Assembly (NCBI RefSeq): GCF_900090195.1
Contig: NZ_LT607803.1
Location: forward strand, 2,790,001-2,854,000
Reading direction: 5' to 3'
Source of the DNA: Variovorax sp. HW608
GTDB lineage: Bacteria; Pseudomonadota; Gammaproteobacteria; Burkholderiales; Burkholderiaceae_C
Length of the DNA stretch: 64,000 nt
Shown here: piece after piece, positions 19,883 to 28,360 of the stretch
Layout: every line of letters begins with the position of its first letter
Position numbering within the stretch: the stretch's first letter is position 1
Notes under the pieces: generated by a model
The model's input: the letters and a program-made list of their open reading frames with translations, nothing else
What the model was told of the DNA's origin: nothing
The model's database searches: none
Program-made: the position numbers and the translations under genes

Positions 19883-20526
19883 TGCGCGAAGACGTCGATG
19901 CCGGCCTCGAGCCGGAGGTGCCGGTCTGGGCGGTCTTCGGCGACCTGATGGCGGGCCTGCTCGGCGCCTTCGTGCTGATCCTCGTGTGCGCGATCGGCAT
20001 GCAGCTCGACCTCACATCGAAACTGGAGAACGAGGTCCAGAAGCGCCGCATCGAGGCCCAGCGCCGCGAGGCGCTCGAAAAAGCCCTTGCGGGCCCGCTC
20101 GCCGCCGGCCGCGTGACCTTGAACAACGGCCGCATCGGCATCAGCGGCAGCGTGCTGTTCGCGGTCAGCTCCGCCGATCTGCAGCCCGAAGGCCGGCAGC
20201 TGCTCAGAAGCCTTGCCGGACCGCTCGCAGCCTACCTGCGCGCGCGCGAGGAGATCCTGATGGTGAGCGGCTTCACCGACGACCGCCAGGTGCGCGGCGG
20301 CAGCAAGCAGTTCGCCGACAACTGGGAACTCTCGGCCCAGCGCGCATTGACGGTGACGCGCACGCTCATCGAGGAAGGGCTGCCGTCGTCATCGGTGTTC
20401 GCCGCGGCCTTCGGCTCCGAGCAGGCGGTGGCATCCAACGCCGATGCGGAGGGACGCGCGCGCAATCGCCGCGTGGAGATGGCGCCGACGCCGCGGCCTT
20501 CGAACAAGATCCCCGGGGCATCGTGA
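19882..20526 (+). CDS. OmpA-domain protein, ZorB/MotB-like stator subunit
   Basis: A 214-residue protein: short cytoplasmic N-terminus, one membrane helix (about 16-38) with a buried acidic residue D21 in 'VWAVFGDLMAGLLGAFVLIL', a helical linker ('LENEVQKRRIEAQRREALEKAL'), then a C-terminal OmpA/MotB peptidoglycan-binding domain ('VSGFTDDRQVRGG', 'NWELSAQRALTVTRTLIEEG', 'GRARNRRVEM'). The acidic residue in the helix is the position that carries protons in MotB and ZorB. It is coupled to DUF802 and overlaps the next gene by 4 bases (GTGA). Confidence 0.85.
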   Translation: MREDVDAGLEPEVPVWAVFGDLMAGLLGAFVLILVCAIGMQLDLTSKLENEVQKRRIEAQRREALEKALAGPLAAGRVTLNNGRIGISGSVLFAVSSADLQPEGRQLLRSLAGPLAAYLRAREEILMVSGFTDDRQVRGGSKQFADNWELSAQRALTVTRTLIEEGLPSSSVFAAAFGSEQAVASNADAEGRARNRRVEMAPTPRPSNKIPGAS

Positions 20527-21155
20527 GTCACGACGCAGGCGGCGACAGCAGCGCAACCATCGGGGCATGGCGCCAGCGCGGCGACCACCGCTTCGATCCG
20601 GTGCGCTTCCATTTCATCGAGGCGCTCGCGCGTCGCGCGGCCGGCTACCAGGGCGATGCACGGCGGCTGCTGGATGAGCGTCTGCAAACGCACATGGCGG
20701 CGTATGCCGAGGCGCTGCAGACGTCCCGCGAGGCGTCGCATGCACCGGACAACGAGCCCGCGCCGGCTGCGCGCAGCGCACTCGCTGAACTCGTGGCGCA
20801 CATCGGGCAGCACGCATCGCCGTCCGCCATCGGTTCTGCAACGACACCGGCTCCTGCGGGCGAACTAAAGACGCTGCGCTACTTCAAGAGCACCTGGTCG
20901 CGGCTTAGCGCCGAGCGCAGGCTCCATCAATCGCTGGCCAAGGTGCCGGAGAACGCGGGGCCGCTGAACTCGCACCACCTGGTGCATCGCGCGCTGACGC
21001 TGATGCGCGACGTGTCGCCGGAGTACCTCAACAAATTCATGTCGTACGTCGATGGCCTCCTGTGGCTCGACGACGCGAACGCGCGCGGCCCCGCCGCTGC
21101 GGGCGCGCCGGGCGCCGAGACGGGCAAGAAGGGCGGTCGCGGCAAGTCGCGCTGA
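20523..21155 (+). CDS. DUF2894 family protein
   Basis: A 210-residue soluble protein of unknown function, fourth gene of the cluster. The GTG start at 20523 overlaps the OmpA-domain stop by 4 bases. Recognisable segments are 'RFDPVRFHFIEALARRAAGYQGDARRLLDERL' and 'LKTLRYFKSTWSRLSAERRLHQSLAKVPENAGPLNSHHLVHRAL...SPEYLNKFMSYVDGLLWL', both DUF2894 traits. The C-terminus is basic and low complexity ('KKGGRGKSR'). Cytoplasmic. Confidence 0.8.
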   Translation: MSHDAGGDSSATIGAWRQRGDHRFDPVRFHFIEALARRAAGYQGDARRLLDERLQTHMAAYAEALQTSREASHAPDNEPAPAARSALAELVAHIGQHASPSAIGSATTPAPAGELKTLRYFKSTWSRLSAERRLHQSLAKVPENAGPLNSHHLVHRALTLMRDVSPEYLNKFMSYVDGLLWLDDANARGPAAAGAPGAETGKKGGRGKSR

Positions 21156-21156
21156 A

Positions 21157-22617
21157 TCAGCCCTTCAAGGTGTTCTTGTGCACCTTGCCGTCCTTCATGA
21201 CGATCATGAGGCTCGTCTCCGGCGTGGCCAGCAGCGCGATGTTGTCCAGCGGATTGCCGTCCACCAGCAGCAGGTCCGCATACGCGCCCTCCTCCAGCAC
21301 GCCGAGCTTGCCCGGATAGGGATTGCGCGGCCCCGAGAGGCCCATCAGTTGCGCATTGGTCGATGTCGCCATCGTGAGGATCTCGCTGTTCGAGAACCAG
21401 CGCGTGAGATGCGTGAGCATCGTGCCCTGGCGCCGCGCGAGCGCGGGCGAGAACAGCATGTCGGAGCCGAAGGCCGTCTTGATCTTGTACTTCTTCGCGA
21501 GCTTGTAGAGGCCGTCCGTGGCCCCGAAGACCTGCTGCGCGGAAACGAGGTTGGGGCCGGTCAGCCGCCCGGTGTCCTCATCGGACAGGAAGGGCTGGGT
21601 GCTGAGCCAGACGCCCTTGTCTGCCATCAGCCTGGCGGTTGCATCGTCCATCAGGTGCGCGTGCTCGACGCATCGGGCGCCCGCGTTGATCGCGCGCTGC
21701 ACCGTGGCGGGTGCGTAGGCGTGCACTGCGATGTAGGTGTTCCAGTCCTTGGCGACCTCGGCGGCGGCGCGCACTTCGGCCTCGCTCAAGGTCGTCAGGT
21801 CCAGTGGGGTACGGGGCGACGAGACGCCGCCGCCGCCCACGATCTTGATCTGCGATGCGCCCTGCGTGAGCTGCTCGCGCACGCGCATGCGAATCTCGTC
21901 GGGACTGTCGACGATCGCGGCCGCGCCGGTCCGCTCCGTGAAACTCTGGACGCCGGGCGTGCGCGGCACATCGGACAGCGGACGCAGGTCGCCATGGCCG
22001 CCGCTGCCGGTGATCATCGCGCCGCACGGATAGATGCGCGGCCCGGCGATCAGTCCTTCATCGATGGCCTGCTTGAACGCGAACACCGGGCCGCCCAGGT
22101 CGCGCACGGTGGTGAAGCCCCGCAACAGCGTGCGCTCGGCCTCCGCGCTGCCGGCCAGGTGGATGTAGCCCATGTTGCCCTGCAGCAGCACCGGCAGCGG
22201 CAGGGCCGCGAACAGCGAGTGCCAGTGCGCGTCGATCAGCCCCGGCATCATCACGCGGCCCTGGCAGTCGATGCGCTGCGCGCCTTCGGGCGTCGCGGGC
22301 GTGCCGCTGGCGATCGCCTTGATGCGGTTGCCTTCGACGAGCAGGTGCAGGCCGTCGCGCAGCGAGGCGGAGCGGCCGTCAAAGATGCGAACGTTGGTAA
22401 ACAGTGTCGACCCGGGAGGTGCAGGCGTCGCGCTCTGCGCCTTCGCCTTGAACGGCAGGCCGAGCGCCGCGACCGACGCAGCCATGCCGGCGACGAAGCC
22501 GCGGCGGCTGAGGTCCGCGTTGATGCGGCTCGTGAGCGTATGGATCTCCGGGCGATGACACAGGCACACGGCGCGCCGGACGACCGTGTCGCCGGTGAGG
22601 GATGAGCAGGCGTACAA
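21157..22617 (-). CDS. Amidohydrolase family protein with twin-arginine signal
   Basis: Metal-dependent hydrolase of the imidazolonepropionase/aryldialkylphosphatase-like group, about 486 residues. The segment 'LSRRGFVAGMAASVAALGLPFKAKAQ' is a Tat signal ending in AKAQ, so export is expected. Metal ligands are visible in 'MPGLIDAHWHS', and later His residues in 'YIAVHAYAPATVQRAI' and 'CVEHAHLMDD'; the family Asp lies in 'AFGSDMLFSPA'. The TTG at 22617 was chosen for its AAGGAG 7 bases upstream; a GTG at 22569 is the alternative. The substrate is unknown. Confidence 0.82.
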   Translation of the reverse strand: MYACSSLTGDTVVRRAVCLCHRPEIHTLTSRINADLSRRGFVAGMAASVAALGLPFKAKAQSATPAPPGSTLFTNVRIFDGRSASLRDGLHLLVEGNRIKAIASGTPATPEGAQRIDCQGRVMMPGLIDAHWHSLFAALPLPVLLQGNMGYIHLAGSAEAERTLLRGFTTVRDLGGPVFAFKQAIDEGLIAGPRIYPCGAMITGSGGHGDLRPLSDVPRTPGVQSFTERTGAAAIVDSPDEIRMRVREQLTQGASQIKIVGGGGVSSPRTPLDLTTLSEAEVRAAAEVAKDWNTYIAVHAYAPATVQRAINAGARCVEHAHLMDDATARLMADKGVWLSTQPFLSDEDTGRLTGPNLVSAQQVFGATDGLYKLAKKYKIKTAFGSDMLFSPALARRQGTMLTHLTRWFSNSEILTMATSTNAQLMGLSGPRNPYPGKLGVLEEGAYADLLLVDGNPLDNIALLATPETSLMIVMKDGKVHKNTLKG

Positions 22618-22734
22618 GACGGGGCTCCTTCTCGGATCGGCTGGGTCCGCGCATCGTGTCCCTGCCAGGCAAGGCATGTCAACCGCGTCGAAAGACCGGT
22701 TGCGCCGTACGCAAGCGCTTGTAAGAATCACCCG

Positions 22735-23385
22735 ATGCCCAAACTGCGTGTACAAAGCTTCGCCCTCTCCCTCGACGGCTACGGCGCCGGGCCCGGCCAG
22801 GACCTGCAGAACCCGCTCGGCATTCGCGGGCCCGAACTGATGGAGTGGTTCTTCCCCACGCGCCTGTTCCGTGCCATGCACGGCGGCGGGGGCGAAGGCG
22901 AGACCGGCATCGACAACACGCTGGCCGAAGAAGGCTTCGCGAACGTGGGCGCGTGGATCCTCGGGCGCAACATGTTCGGCCCGGTGCGCGGCCCCTGGCC
23001 CGACGACAGCTGGAAGGGCTGGTGGGGCGACGAGCCGCCGTATCACACGCCCGTCTTCGTTCTCACCCACCATCCGCGGCCGCCGCTCGCGATGAAGGGC
23101 GGCACCGAGTTCCGCTTCGTCACCGAGGGCATCCACGAAGCGCTCGCGCAGGCGAAGGCCGCGGCGGGCGGCCGCGACGTGCGCGTCGGCGGTGGGGTTT
23201 CGACCGTCCGGCAGTACCTGCAGGCCGGCTTGATCGACGAGCTGCATCTCGCGCTGCGGCCGGTGCTGATGGGTTCGGGCGAGAACCTCTTCCAGGGCCT
23301 CGACCTGCATTCGCTGGGCTACGAATGCCATCGCAGCGTGGCCGGCGAGCGCGCGACGCACATGTTCCTGCGCAAGCGGGGCTGA
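22735..23385 (+). CDS. Dihydrofolate reductase-family (RibD C-terminal domain) protein
   Basis: A 216-residue NADPH-binding reductase-like protein. The start 'LRVQSFALSLDGYGAGP', the central 'VFVLTHHPRPPLAMKGGTEFRFVT' and 'DVRVGGGVSTVRQYLQAGLIDELHLALRPVLMGSGENLF' are the RibD C-terminal/DHFR-like pattern. Family members reduce unknown pterin- or pyrimidine-like substrates. It is divergent from the amidohydrolase, with a 117-bp spacer that must hold both promoters. Confidence 0.85.
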   Translation: MPKLRVQSFALSLDGYGAGPGQDLQNPLGIRGPELMEWFFPTRLFRAMHGGGGEGETGIDNTLAEEGFANVGAWILGRNMFGPVRGPWPDDSWKGWWGDEPPYHTPVFVLTHHPRPPLAMKGGTEFRFVTEGIHEALAQAKAAAGGRDVRVGGGVSTVRQYLQAGLIDELHLALRPVLMGSGENLFQGLDLHSLGYECHRSVAGERATHMFLRKRG

Positions 23386-23464
23386 TGCCGCTGTCCGCCG
23401 AGCGACTCATCCGGCGCGCGGTGCACGCCGATAATCGGCGCAGCCCGCCGATGGATTCCCGCGC

Positions 23465-25075
23465 TTGAACTCACCCGCTGCCACCGCCACGTCCGCGCCA
23501 CCATCCATCTGGAGTCCGCTGAAGATCGGGTCCTTTCGCGGGCTCTGGACGGCCGGCAGCCTCTTCTTCGTCGGCAACGCCATGCTCAACATGGCCGCCT
23601 CGTGGCTGATGATCGAGGTCACGGGGTCGTCGTTCCTTGCGGCGCTGGTGCAGACCGCGTCCTTTCTTCCGATGTTCCTCCTGTCGCTTCCGGCGGGCGT
23701 GCTGGCCGACACCACGCATCGCCGCGAGCTGATGCTGCGCGTGCAGGGCATCTATGCGGCTGCGGCGCTGCTGCTGACCGCGCTCGCGTTCGCGGGCTGG
23801 GCCGGACCGGCGACATTGCTCTTCTTCACCTTCGTGCTCGGCGTCTGCAGCGCGCTGCAATCGCCGTCGTGGAACTCGGCGGTCAGCGATGCGGTGGGCC
23901 GCAAGCAGCTGCCGCAGGCCATCACGCTGATCTCGATGTCCTTCAACGGCGCACGCGCGGTCGGGCCGGCGCTGGCCGGCCTGATCTTCGCGTGGACCGG
24001 AGGCGGCGCGGTGTTCGCGATCGCGGTGCTCACCGCCATCGGCATGAGCTACGCCACCCGGCGCTGGCCGCCCGCGCCGCCCACGGTCGGCAAGCTGCCG
24101 GCGGAGCGGCTCTGGGGCGGGATGGTCAGCGCGCTGCGCTATGCGCGCCATTCGCCGGCGATCTTCGCGCAGCTCGTGCGCACCGCCGCCTATTCGGGCC
24201 TCGGCTCCGCGCTGTGGGCGCTGCTGCCGGTGATCGCGCAGCAACGGCTCGAACTCGGCGCGGCGGGCTTCGGCCTGCTGATGGCCTGCCTCGGCAGCGG
24301 CGCGGTCGCGGCGGGCTTCTTCGTCGGGCGCATGCGTTCGCGCTATGAACTCGACACGCTCGCGATGGCCTGCTGCGCGATCTTCGCCGCCGCGATGCTG
24401 GTGGGTGCGCTGGTGACATGGCACGCCGTGGTGTACGTGAGCTTCGTGATCGGCGGCGCCGCGTGGATGACGATGATGTCGACCTTCAACGCCGCCACGC
24501 AGACCAGCGCATCGCCCTGGGTGCGTGCGCGCGCGGCGTCGATGCACACGCTGTGCTCGCTCGGTTCGTTCGCGCTCGGCTCGGCGCTGTGGGGTGCGGT
24601 CTCGAGCCTGCTGGGATTGCCGGCTGCGCTGTGTATCGCCGCCGCCGGGATGCTCGCGAGCGTGGCGCTTGCCAGGCCCTATCCGCTGCGCATGGGCGCG
24701 GACGACGAAGTCACGCAGGTCGCGCAAGCGGACGAACTCTCGCTCGCGAGCGAGCCCGAATTCGAAGCCGGTCCGGTCGCGGTCGAGGTGGTCTACCGCA
24801 TCCGCGAGGCCGATGCCCCGCGCTTCCTCGATGCGGTGCGGCTGCTCGCGGTGCCGCGCCGGCGCGATGGCGCGACCTTCTGGCGCATCTACCGCGACCT
24901 CGGCGATCCGACGCGCTACGTCGAGCGCTTCATCGTCACCTCCTGGGCCGACTACCTGCGCCAGCGTTCGCGCGCCACCGTGGCAAGCATGGAGTTGGAG
25001 GCGAACGCCCGCAGCTTCCAGGTCGAAGGCGAGGCCGTGGTCACGCGGCACTACCTCGCCGAACGCAGCTCCTGA
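23465..25075 (+). CDS. MFS transporter (EntS/MFS_3-type) with C-terminal soluble domain
   Basis: A 536-residue exporter-like protein. Twelve hydrophobic segments span about 20-410 ('LPMFLLSLPAGVLADTTHRRELMLR' holds the MFS loop motif). A cytoplasmic domain of about 110 residues follows ('VEVVYRIREADAPRFLDAVRLLAVPRRRDGATFW'), as in the PF05977 group. The TTG start at 23465 has no good ribosome site, so the exact start is uncertain; the first membrane segment begins near residue 20 either way. The substrate is unknown. Confidence 0.85.
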   Translation: MNSPAATATSAPPSIWSPLKIGSFRGLWTAGSLFFVGNAMLNMAASWLMIEVTGSSFLAALVQTASFLPMFLLSLPAGVLADTTHRRELMLRVQGIYAAAALLLTALAFAGWAGPATLLFFTFVLGVCSALQSPSWNSAVSDAVGRKQLPQAITLISMSFNGARAVGPALAGLIFAWTGGGAVFAIAVLTAIGMSYATRRWPPAPPTVGKLPAERLWGGMVSALRYARHSPAIFAQLVRTAAYSGLGSALWALLPVIAQQRLELGAAGFGLLMACLGSGAVAAGFFVGRMRSRYELDTLAMACCAIFAAAMLVGALVTWHAVVYVSFVIGGAAWMTMMSTFNAATQTSASPWVRARAASMHTLCSLGSFALGSALWGAVSSLLGLPAALCIAAAGMLASVALARPYPLRMGADDEVTQVAQADELSLASEPEFEAGPVAVEVVYRIREADAPRFLDAVRLLAVPRRRDGATFWRIYRDLGDPTRYVERFIVTSWADYLRQRSRATVASMELEANARSFQVEGEAVVTRHYLAERSS

Positions 25076-25175
25076 GCGGGCGAAAAGGCATTCGCCAGCG
25101 CGCGCACTGCGCGCTACGATGGCTGCGGTCTCGTCGCAATTGCGCTTCATTCCATCCACGAACCCAGGAGGAGAC

Positions 25176-26600
25176 ATGAGCAACGTACGGATCGAACACG
25201 ACCTGCTCGGCGACCGCGAAGTCCCGGACGACGCCTACTACGGCGTCCATACGCTGCGCGCCAAGGAGAACTTCCAGATCACCGGAACCACCATCTCGGC
25301 CTATCCGGACCTGATCGGCGCGCTCGCCTCGGTCAAGCAGGCGGCGGCAGAGGCCAACACCGAGCTCGGCCTCTTGCCCCCCGAACTGCGCGACGCGATC
25401 GTCGCCGCCTGCCGCGAGGTCCGGCGCGGCTCGCTGCACGACCAGTTCGTGGTCGACGTGATCCAGGGCGGCGCGGGCACCTCCACCAACATGAATGCGA
25501 ACGAGGTGATCTGCAACCGCGCGCTCGAGATCCTCGGCCACCAGCGCGGCGAGTACAAGTACCTGCATCCGAACGAGCACGTCAACATGGCGCAGAGCAC
25601 CAACGACGTGTACCCGACCTCGATCCGCATCGCGACCTGCTTTGCGATCGAGCGGCTGCTCAAGGCGATGGAGTACCTGCGCGCCGCGTTCGCCGCCAAG
25701 GCCGAGGAGTTCGCGCACCTCTTGAAGATCGGCCGCACGCAGTTGCAGGACGCGGTGCCCATGACGCTGGGCCAGGAGTTCTCGACCTACGCGGTGATGA
25801 TCGAGGAGGACATCGCGCGCCTGACCGAAGCCTCGGCGCTGATCCGCGAGATCAACCTCGGTGCGACCGCCATCGGCACCGGCATCACGGCGCACCCGGA
25901 GTATGCGGGCAAGGCATTGGCCGCGCTGCGCGACATCACCGGGCTGGACCTCTCCACGGCGCCGAACCTCATCGAGGCCACGCAGGACTGCGGCGCCTTC
26001 GTGCAGCTGTCGGGCGTGCTCAAGCGCATCGCGGTCAAGCTGTCGAAGACCTGCAACGACCTCAGGCTGCTGTCGAGCGGCCCGCGCTCGGGGCTCGGCG
26101 AGATCAACCTGCCGCCGATGCAGGCCGGCTCGTCGATCATGCCCGGCAAGGTGAATCCGGTGATCCCCGAGGTGGTCAACCAGGTGGCCTTCGAAGTGTT
26201 CGGCAACGACGTCACGGTGACCTTCGCGGCCGAGGCCGGGCAACTGCAGCTCAATGCCTTCGAGCCGATCATCGCCAATGCGCTGTTCCGCAGCTTCAAG
26301 CACCTGACCAACGGCTGCATGACGCTGGCCGACCTCTGCGTGAAGGGCATCACGGCCAATCCGGCCAAGCTCGAGGAAAGCATCGAGCGCTCGATCGCGC
26401 TGGTCACCGCGCTCAATCCGATCATCGGCTACAAGCAGGCGACCGAGGTCGCCGCCGAGGCCTTCGCCAACGGCACCAACGTGCGCGAGGTGGTGCTGGG
26501 GCGCAAGCTGATGACCGAGGACGAACTCAACGAGGCGCTGCGCCACGAGGTGCTGACGCATCCGCACGTGTACGAGGCGGCGCGGCGCAAGGACGCTTAG
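25176..26600 (+). CDS. aspA: Aspartate ammonia-lyase (aspartase)
   Basis: Converts L-aspartate to fumarate and ammonia; 474 residues, normal length. The class II fumarase/aspartase signature GSSIMPGKVNP starts at residue 318. Also seen are 'GDREVPDDAYYGVHTLRAKENF' at the N-terminus and 'AGTSTNMNANEVICNRA'. A strong AGGAGGA ribosome site precedes the ATG at 25176. It is cytoplasmic and followed after 9 bases by a LysE-type exporter, possibly co-transcribed. Confidence 0.95.
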   Translation: MSNVRIEHDLLGDREVPDDAYYGVHTLRAKENFQITGTTISAYPDLIGALASVKQAAAEANTELGLLPPELRDAIVAACREVRRGSLHDQFVVDVIQGGAGTSTNMNANEVICNRALEILGHQRGEYKYLHPNEHVNMAQSTNDVYPTSIRIATCFAIERLLKAMEYLRAAFAAKAEEFAHLLKIGRTQLQDAVPMTLGQEFSTYAVMIEEDIARLTEASALIREINLGATAIGTGITAHPEYAGKALAALRDITGLDLSTAPNLIEATQDCGAFVQLSGVLKRIAVKLSKTCNDLRLLSSGPRSGLGEINLPPMQAGSSIMPGKVNPVIPEVVNQVAFEVFGNDVTVTFAAEAGQLQLNAFEPIIANALFRSFKHLTNGCMTLADLCVKGITANPAKLEESIERSIALVTALNPIIGYKQATEVAAEAFANGTNVREVVLGRKLMTEDELNEALRHEVLTHPHVYEAARRKDA

Positions 26601-26609
26601 CATTCCTGC

Positions 26610-27221
26610 ATGAATCTCCACACCTGGCTCATCTACCTGCTGGCGGCCACCGGACTGTCGCTGTCCCCCGGCCCCAACGGGCTCCTGGCGCTGACGCACG
26701 GCGCGCTGCACGGGCGCCGCAAGACGCTCTACACCATCTCCGGCGGGGCGCTGGGCTTCGTGATCGTGATCGCGCTGTCGATGTTCGGCATCGGCGCGCT
26801 GCTCAAGGCCTCGCTGACCTGGCTCACGGTCATGAAATGGCTGGGCGGTGCCTACCTCGTGTGGCTCGGCATCCAGGTGTGGCGCGCGCCGCCGATCGGC
26901 ATCGAGGCCAGCGCGCCGGCCGAATCGCGCTCGGGCCGGTCGATGTTCGGGCAGGGAGCGCTGTCGGCGTTGACCAACCCGAAGGGAATTCTCTTCTTCG
27001 CGGCCTTCCTGCCCCAGTTCATCGACCCGGCGCGCAGCCTCTGGGTGCAGTTTTTGATCATGGCCGGGACCTTCGCGGCGATCGAGATCACGACCGAACT
27101 GCTGATCGCCAGCATGGCGCACCGGATCAGCCCGTGGCTGCGAAAAGTCGGGCGGCGCTTCAACCAGGCCTGCGGCGGCGTGTTCGTGGCGATCGGGGTG
27201 GCGCTGCCGCTGCGCAGCTGA
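26610..27221 (+). CDS. LysE/RhtB family amino-acid exporter
   Basis: A 203-residue inner-membrane protein with five to six hydrophobic helices. The N-terminal 'LSLSPGPNGLLALTHGALHGRR' is the LysE-family start, and 'GGAYLVWLGIQVWRAPP' and 'ALTNPKGILFFAAFLPQFIDPA' are conserved internal motifs. The gene lies directly downstream of aspA. Export of an amino acid is expected; which one is unknown. Confidence 0.9.
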   Translation: MNLHTWLIYLLAATGLSLSPGPNGLLALTHGALHGRRKTLYTISGGALGFVIVIALSMFGIGALLKASLTWLTVMKWLGGAYLVWLGIQVWRAPPIGIEASAPAESRSGRSMFGQGALSALTNPKGILFFAAFLPQFIDPARSLWVQFLIMAGTFAAIEITTELLIASMAHRISPWLRKVGRRFNQACGGVFVAIGVALPLRS

Positions 27222-27240
27222 GAGCTCTGGCGCCCACCCA

Positions 27241-27285
27241 ATTTGGGCAAAATGGCTAAAATCCCCAAATCGGCCATATTGGCCG
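27241..27285. promoter_or_regulatory. Palindromic operator upstream of the Phd-like/zeta pair
   Basis: Two dyads lie in the AT-richer gap before the antitoxin. ATTTGGG (27241-27247) pairs with CCCAAAT (27264-27270), and CGGCCA (27271-27276) pairs with TGGCCG (27280-27285) across three bases. The position and the local drop in GC suggest an autoregulated promoter. The binding protein is inferred to be the adjacent antitoxin. Confidence 0.6.
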
Positions 27286-27310
27286 GATTGGATATCCACC
27301 GGAGCCCGCC

Positions 27311-27682
27311 ATGTCCAGCCCCAGCATTTCGCGTCCCGAAGCCATCGACCGTTTCACGCGCGGTCTGCCGGCCGTCTCGGCCACCAAGCTGGTCGCGGGG
27401 ATGCAGAAGGTCACCAGCGCCGTCATGACGCACGGCGCCGTGGTCGTCACCCGCCACGACGAGCCGGCCATGGTGCTGATGTCGATCGACCGCTACCTCG
27501 CGCTCGAACAGGCGGCCGAGCCCGATCTGGACGCCCTCACGCAGCAGTTCGACGACATGTTCGCCCGCATGCAGGGCAACGAAGCCGCCGAGGCGATGGA
27601 GAGCGCCTTCGCAATGACGCCGGCCGAACTGGGCAAGGCGGCGGTCCGCGCCGCCGGCGGCGGCAAGTCCGCCAAGAGGTGA
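27311..27682 (+). CDS. Phd/YefM-like antitoxin (probable)
   Basis: A 123-residue protein. The central part has 'SATKLVAGMQKVTSAVMTHGAVVVTRHDEPAMVLMSIDRYLAL', which follows the Phd/YefM pattern of an N-terminal DNA-binding fold ('GAVVVTRHDEPAMVLMS'). The C-terminal half is acidic and helical ('PDLDALTQQFDDMFARMQ'), as expected for a toxin-wrapping arm, with a basic tail. It lies 10 bases before the zeta-type kinase and behind a palindromic operator. Assignment rests on fold pattern and context. Confidence 0.75.
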   Translation: MSSPSISRPEAIDRFTRGLPAVSATKLVAGMQKVTSAVMTHGAVVVTRHDEPAMVLMSIDRYLALEQAAEPDLDALTQQFDDMFARMQGNEAAEAMESAFAMTPAELGKAAVRAAGGGKSAKR

Positions 27683-27692
27683 TCCGCGGGTA

Positions 27693-28349
27693 ATGGTCGC
27701 GCGCATCTTCGTTCTCGCGGGCGTCAACGGAGCCGGCAAGAGCAGCATCGGCGGCGCGGCGCTCCAGGCACGCAAGGTCCCCTACTTCAACCCCGATCTC
27801 GCGGCGCGCACGCTGCAGGGCGCCAATCCCGCGCTCACGCAGGCGGCGGCCAACGCACAGGCCTGGGAAATGGGCCGCGCCGGGCTCGAACGCGCGCTGG
27901 CCGAGGGCCTCAATTTCGCCTTCGAAACCACGCTGGGCGCGCGCACCCTTCCCGACATGCTGCTCGCCGGCGCGCGCAAGGGCGCGCAGGTGCACGTCTG
28001 GTACGCGGGGCTCGAATCGCCCGAGAAGCACATCGAGCGCGTCAAGGAGCGCGTGCTCGCCGGCGGCCACGCCATTCCCGAGGACAAGATCCGCGCGCGC
28101 TACGTCAGCAGCCGCGCGAACCTCATCCGGCTCTTGCCGCACCTCGCGAGCCTGCGCGTGTACGACAACAGCATCGACGGCGACCCGAAGGCCGGCGCCC
28201 GGCCGCAGCCCGTGCTGGTGCTGCACATGGAAAGCGGGCAGATCGTCTCGCACATCGCGCTCGAGCAGGTGCCGCAGTGGGCCAAGCCGGTAGTGGCTGC
28301 GGCGTTCGAGGCGACGAAGAAGAAAGCCGCAAGGCAGCCGCGGCACTGA
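27693..28349 (+). CDS. Zeta toxin-family kinase
   Basis: A 218-residue P-loop protein. Walker A is GVNGAGKSS at residues 10-18, followed by 'YFNPDLAARTLQG' and 'ALAEGLNFAFETTLG', the zeta-toxin pattern in which an Asp and the ETT segment form the active site. Zeta toxins phosphorylate UDP-N-acetylglucosamine or related nucleotide sugars; 'VHVWYAGLESPEKHIERVKERV' and 'DKIRARYVSSRANL' also fit. It pairs with the preceding antitoxin-like gene rather than a classical epsilon. Confidence 0.88.
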   Translation: MVARIFVLAGVNGAGKSSIGGAALQARKVPYFNPDLAARTLQGANPALTQAAANAQAWEMGRAGLERALAEGLNFAFETTLGARTLPDMLLAGARKGAQVHVWYAGLESPEKHIERVKERVLAGGHAIPEDKIRARYVSSRANLIRLLPHLASLRVYDNSIDGDPKAGARPQPVLVLHMESGQIVSHIALEQVPQWAKPVVAAAFEATKKKAARQPRH

Positions 28350-28360
28350 GCGCCTCGCGG

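Noticed and set aside
17075..21155. Calling the DUF802/OmpA cluster a complete Zorya system
   Set aside because: No zorC/zorD helicase or zorE nuclease gene is near, so only a ZorAB-like stator can be supported.
25041..27299. Minus-strand open frame of 752 codons opposite aspA and the LysE gene
   Set aside because: Spans two well-recognised plus-strand genes and has no protein-like motifs, so it is a shadow.
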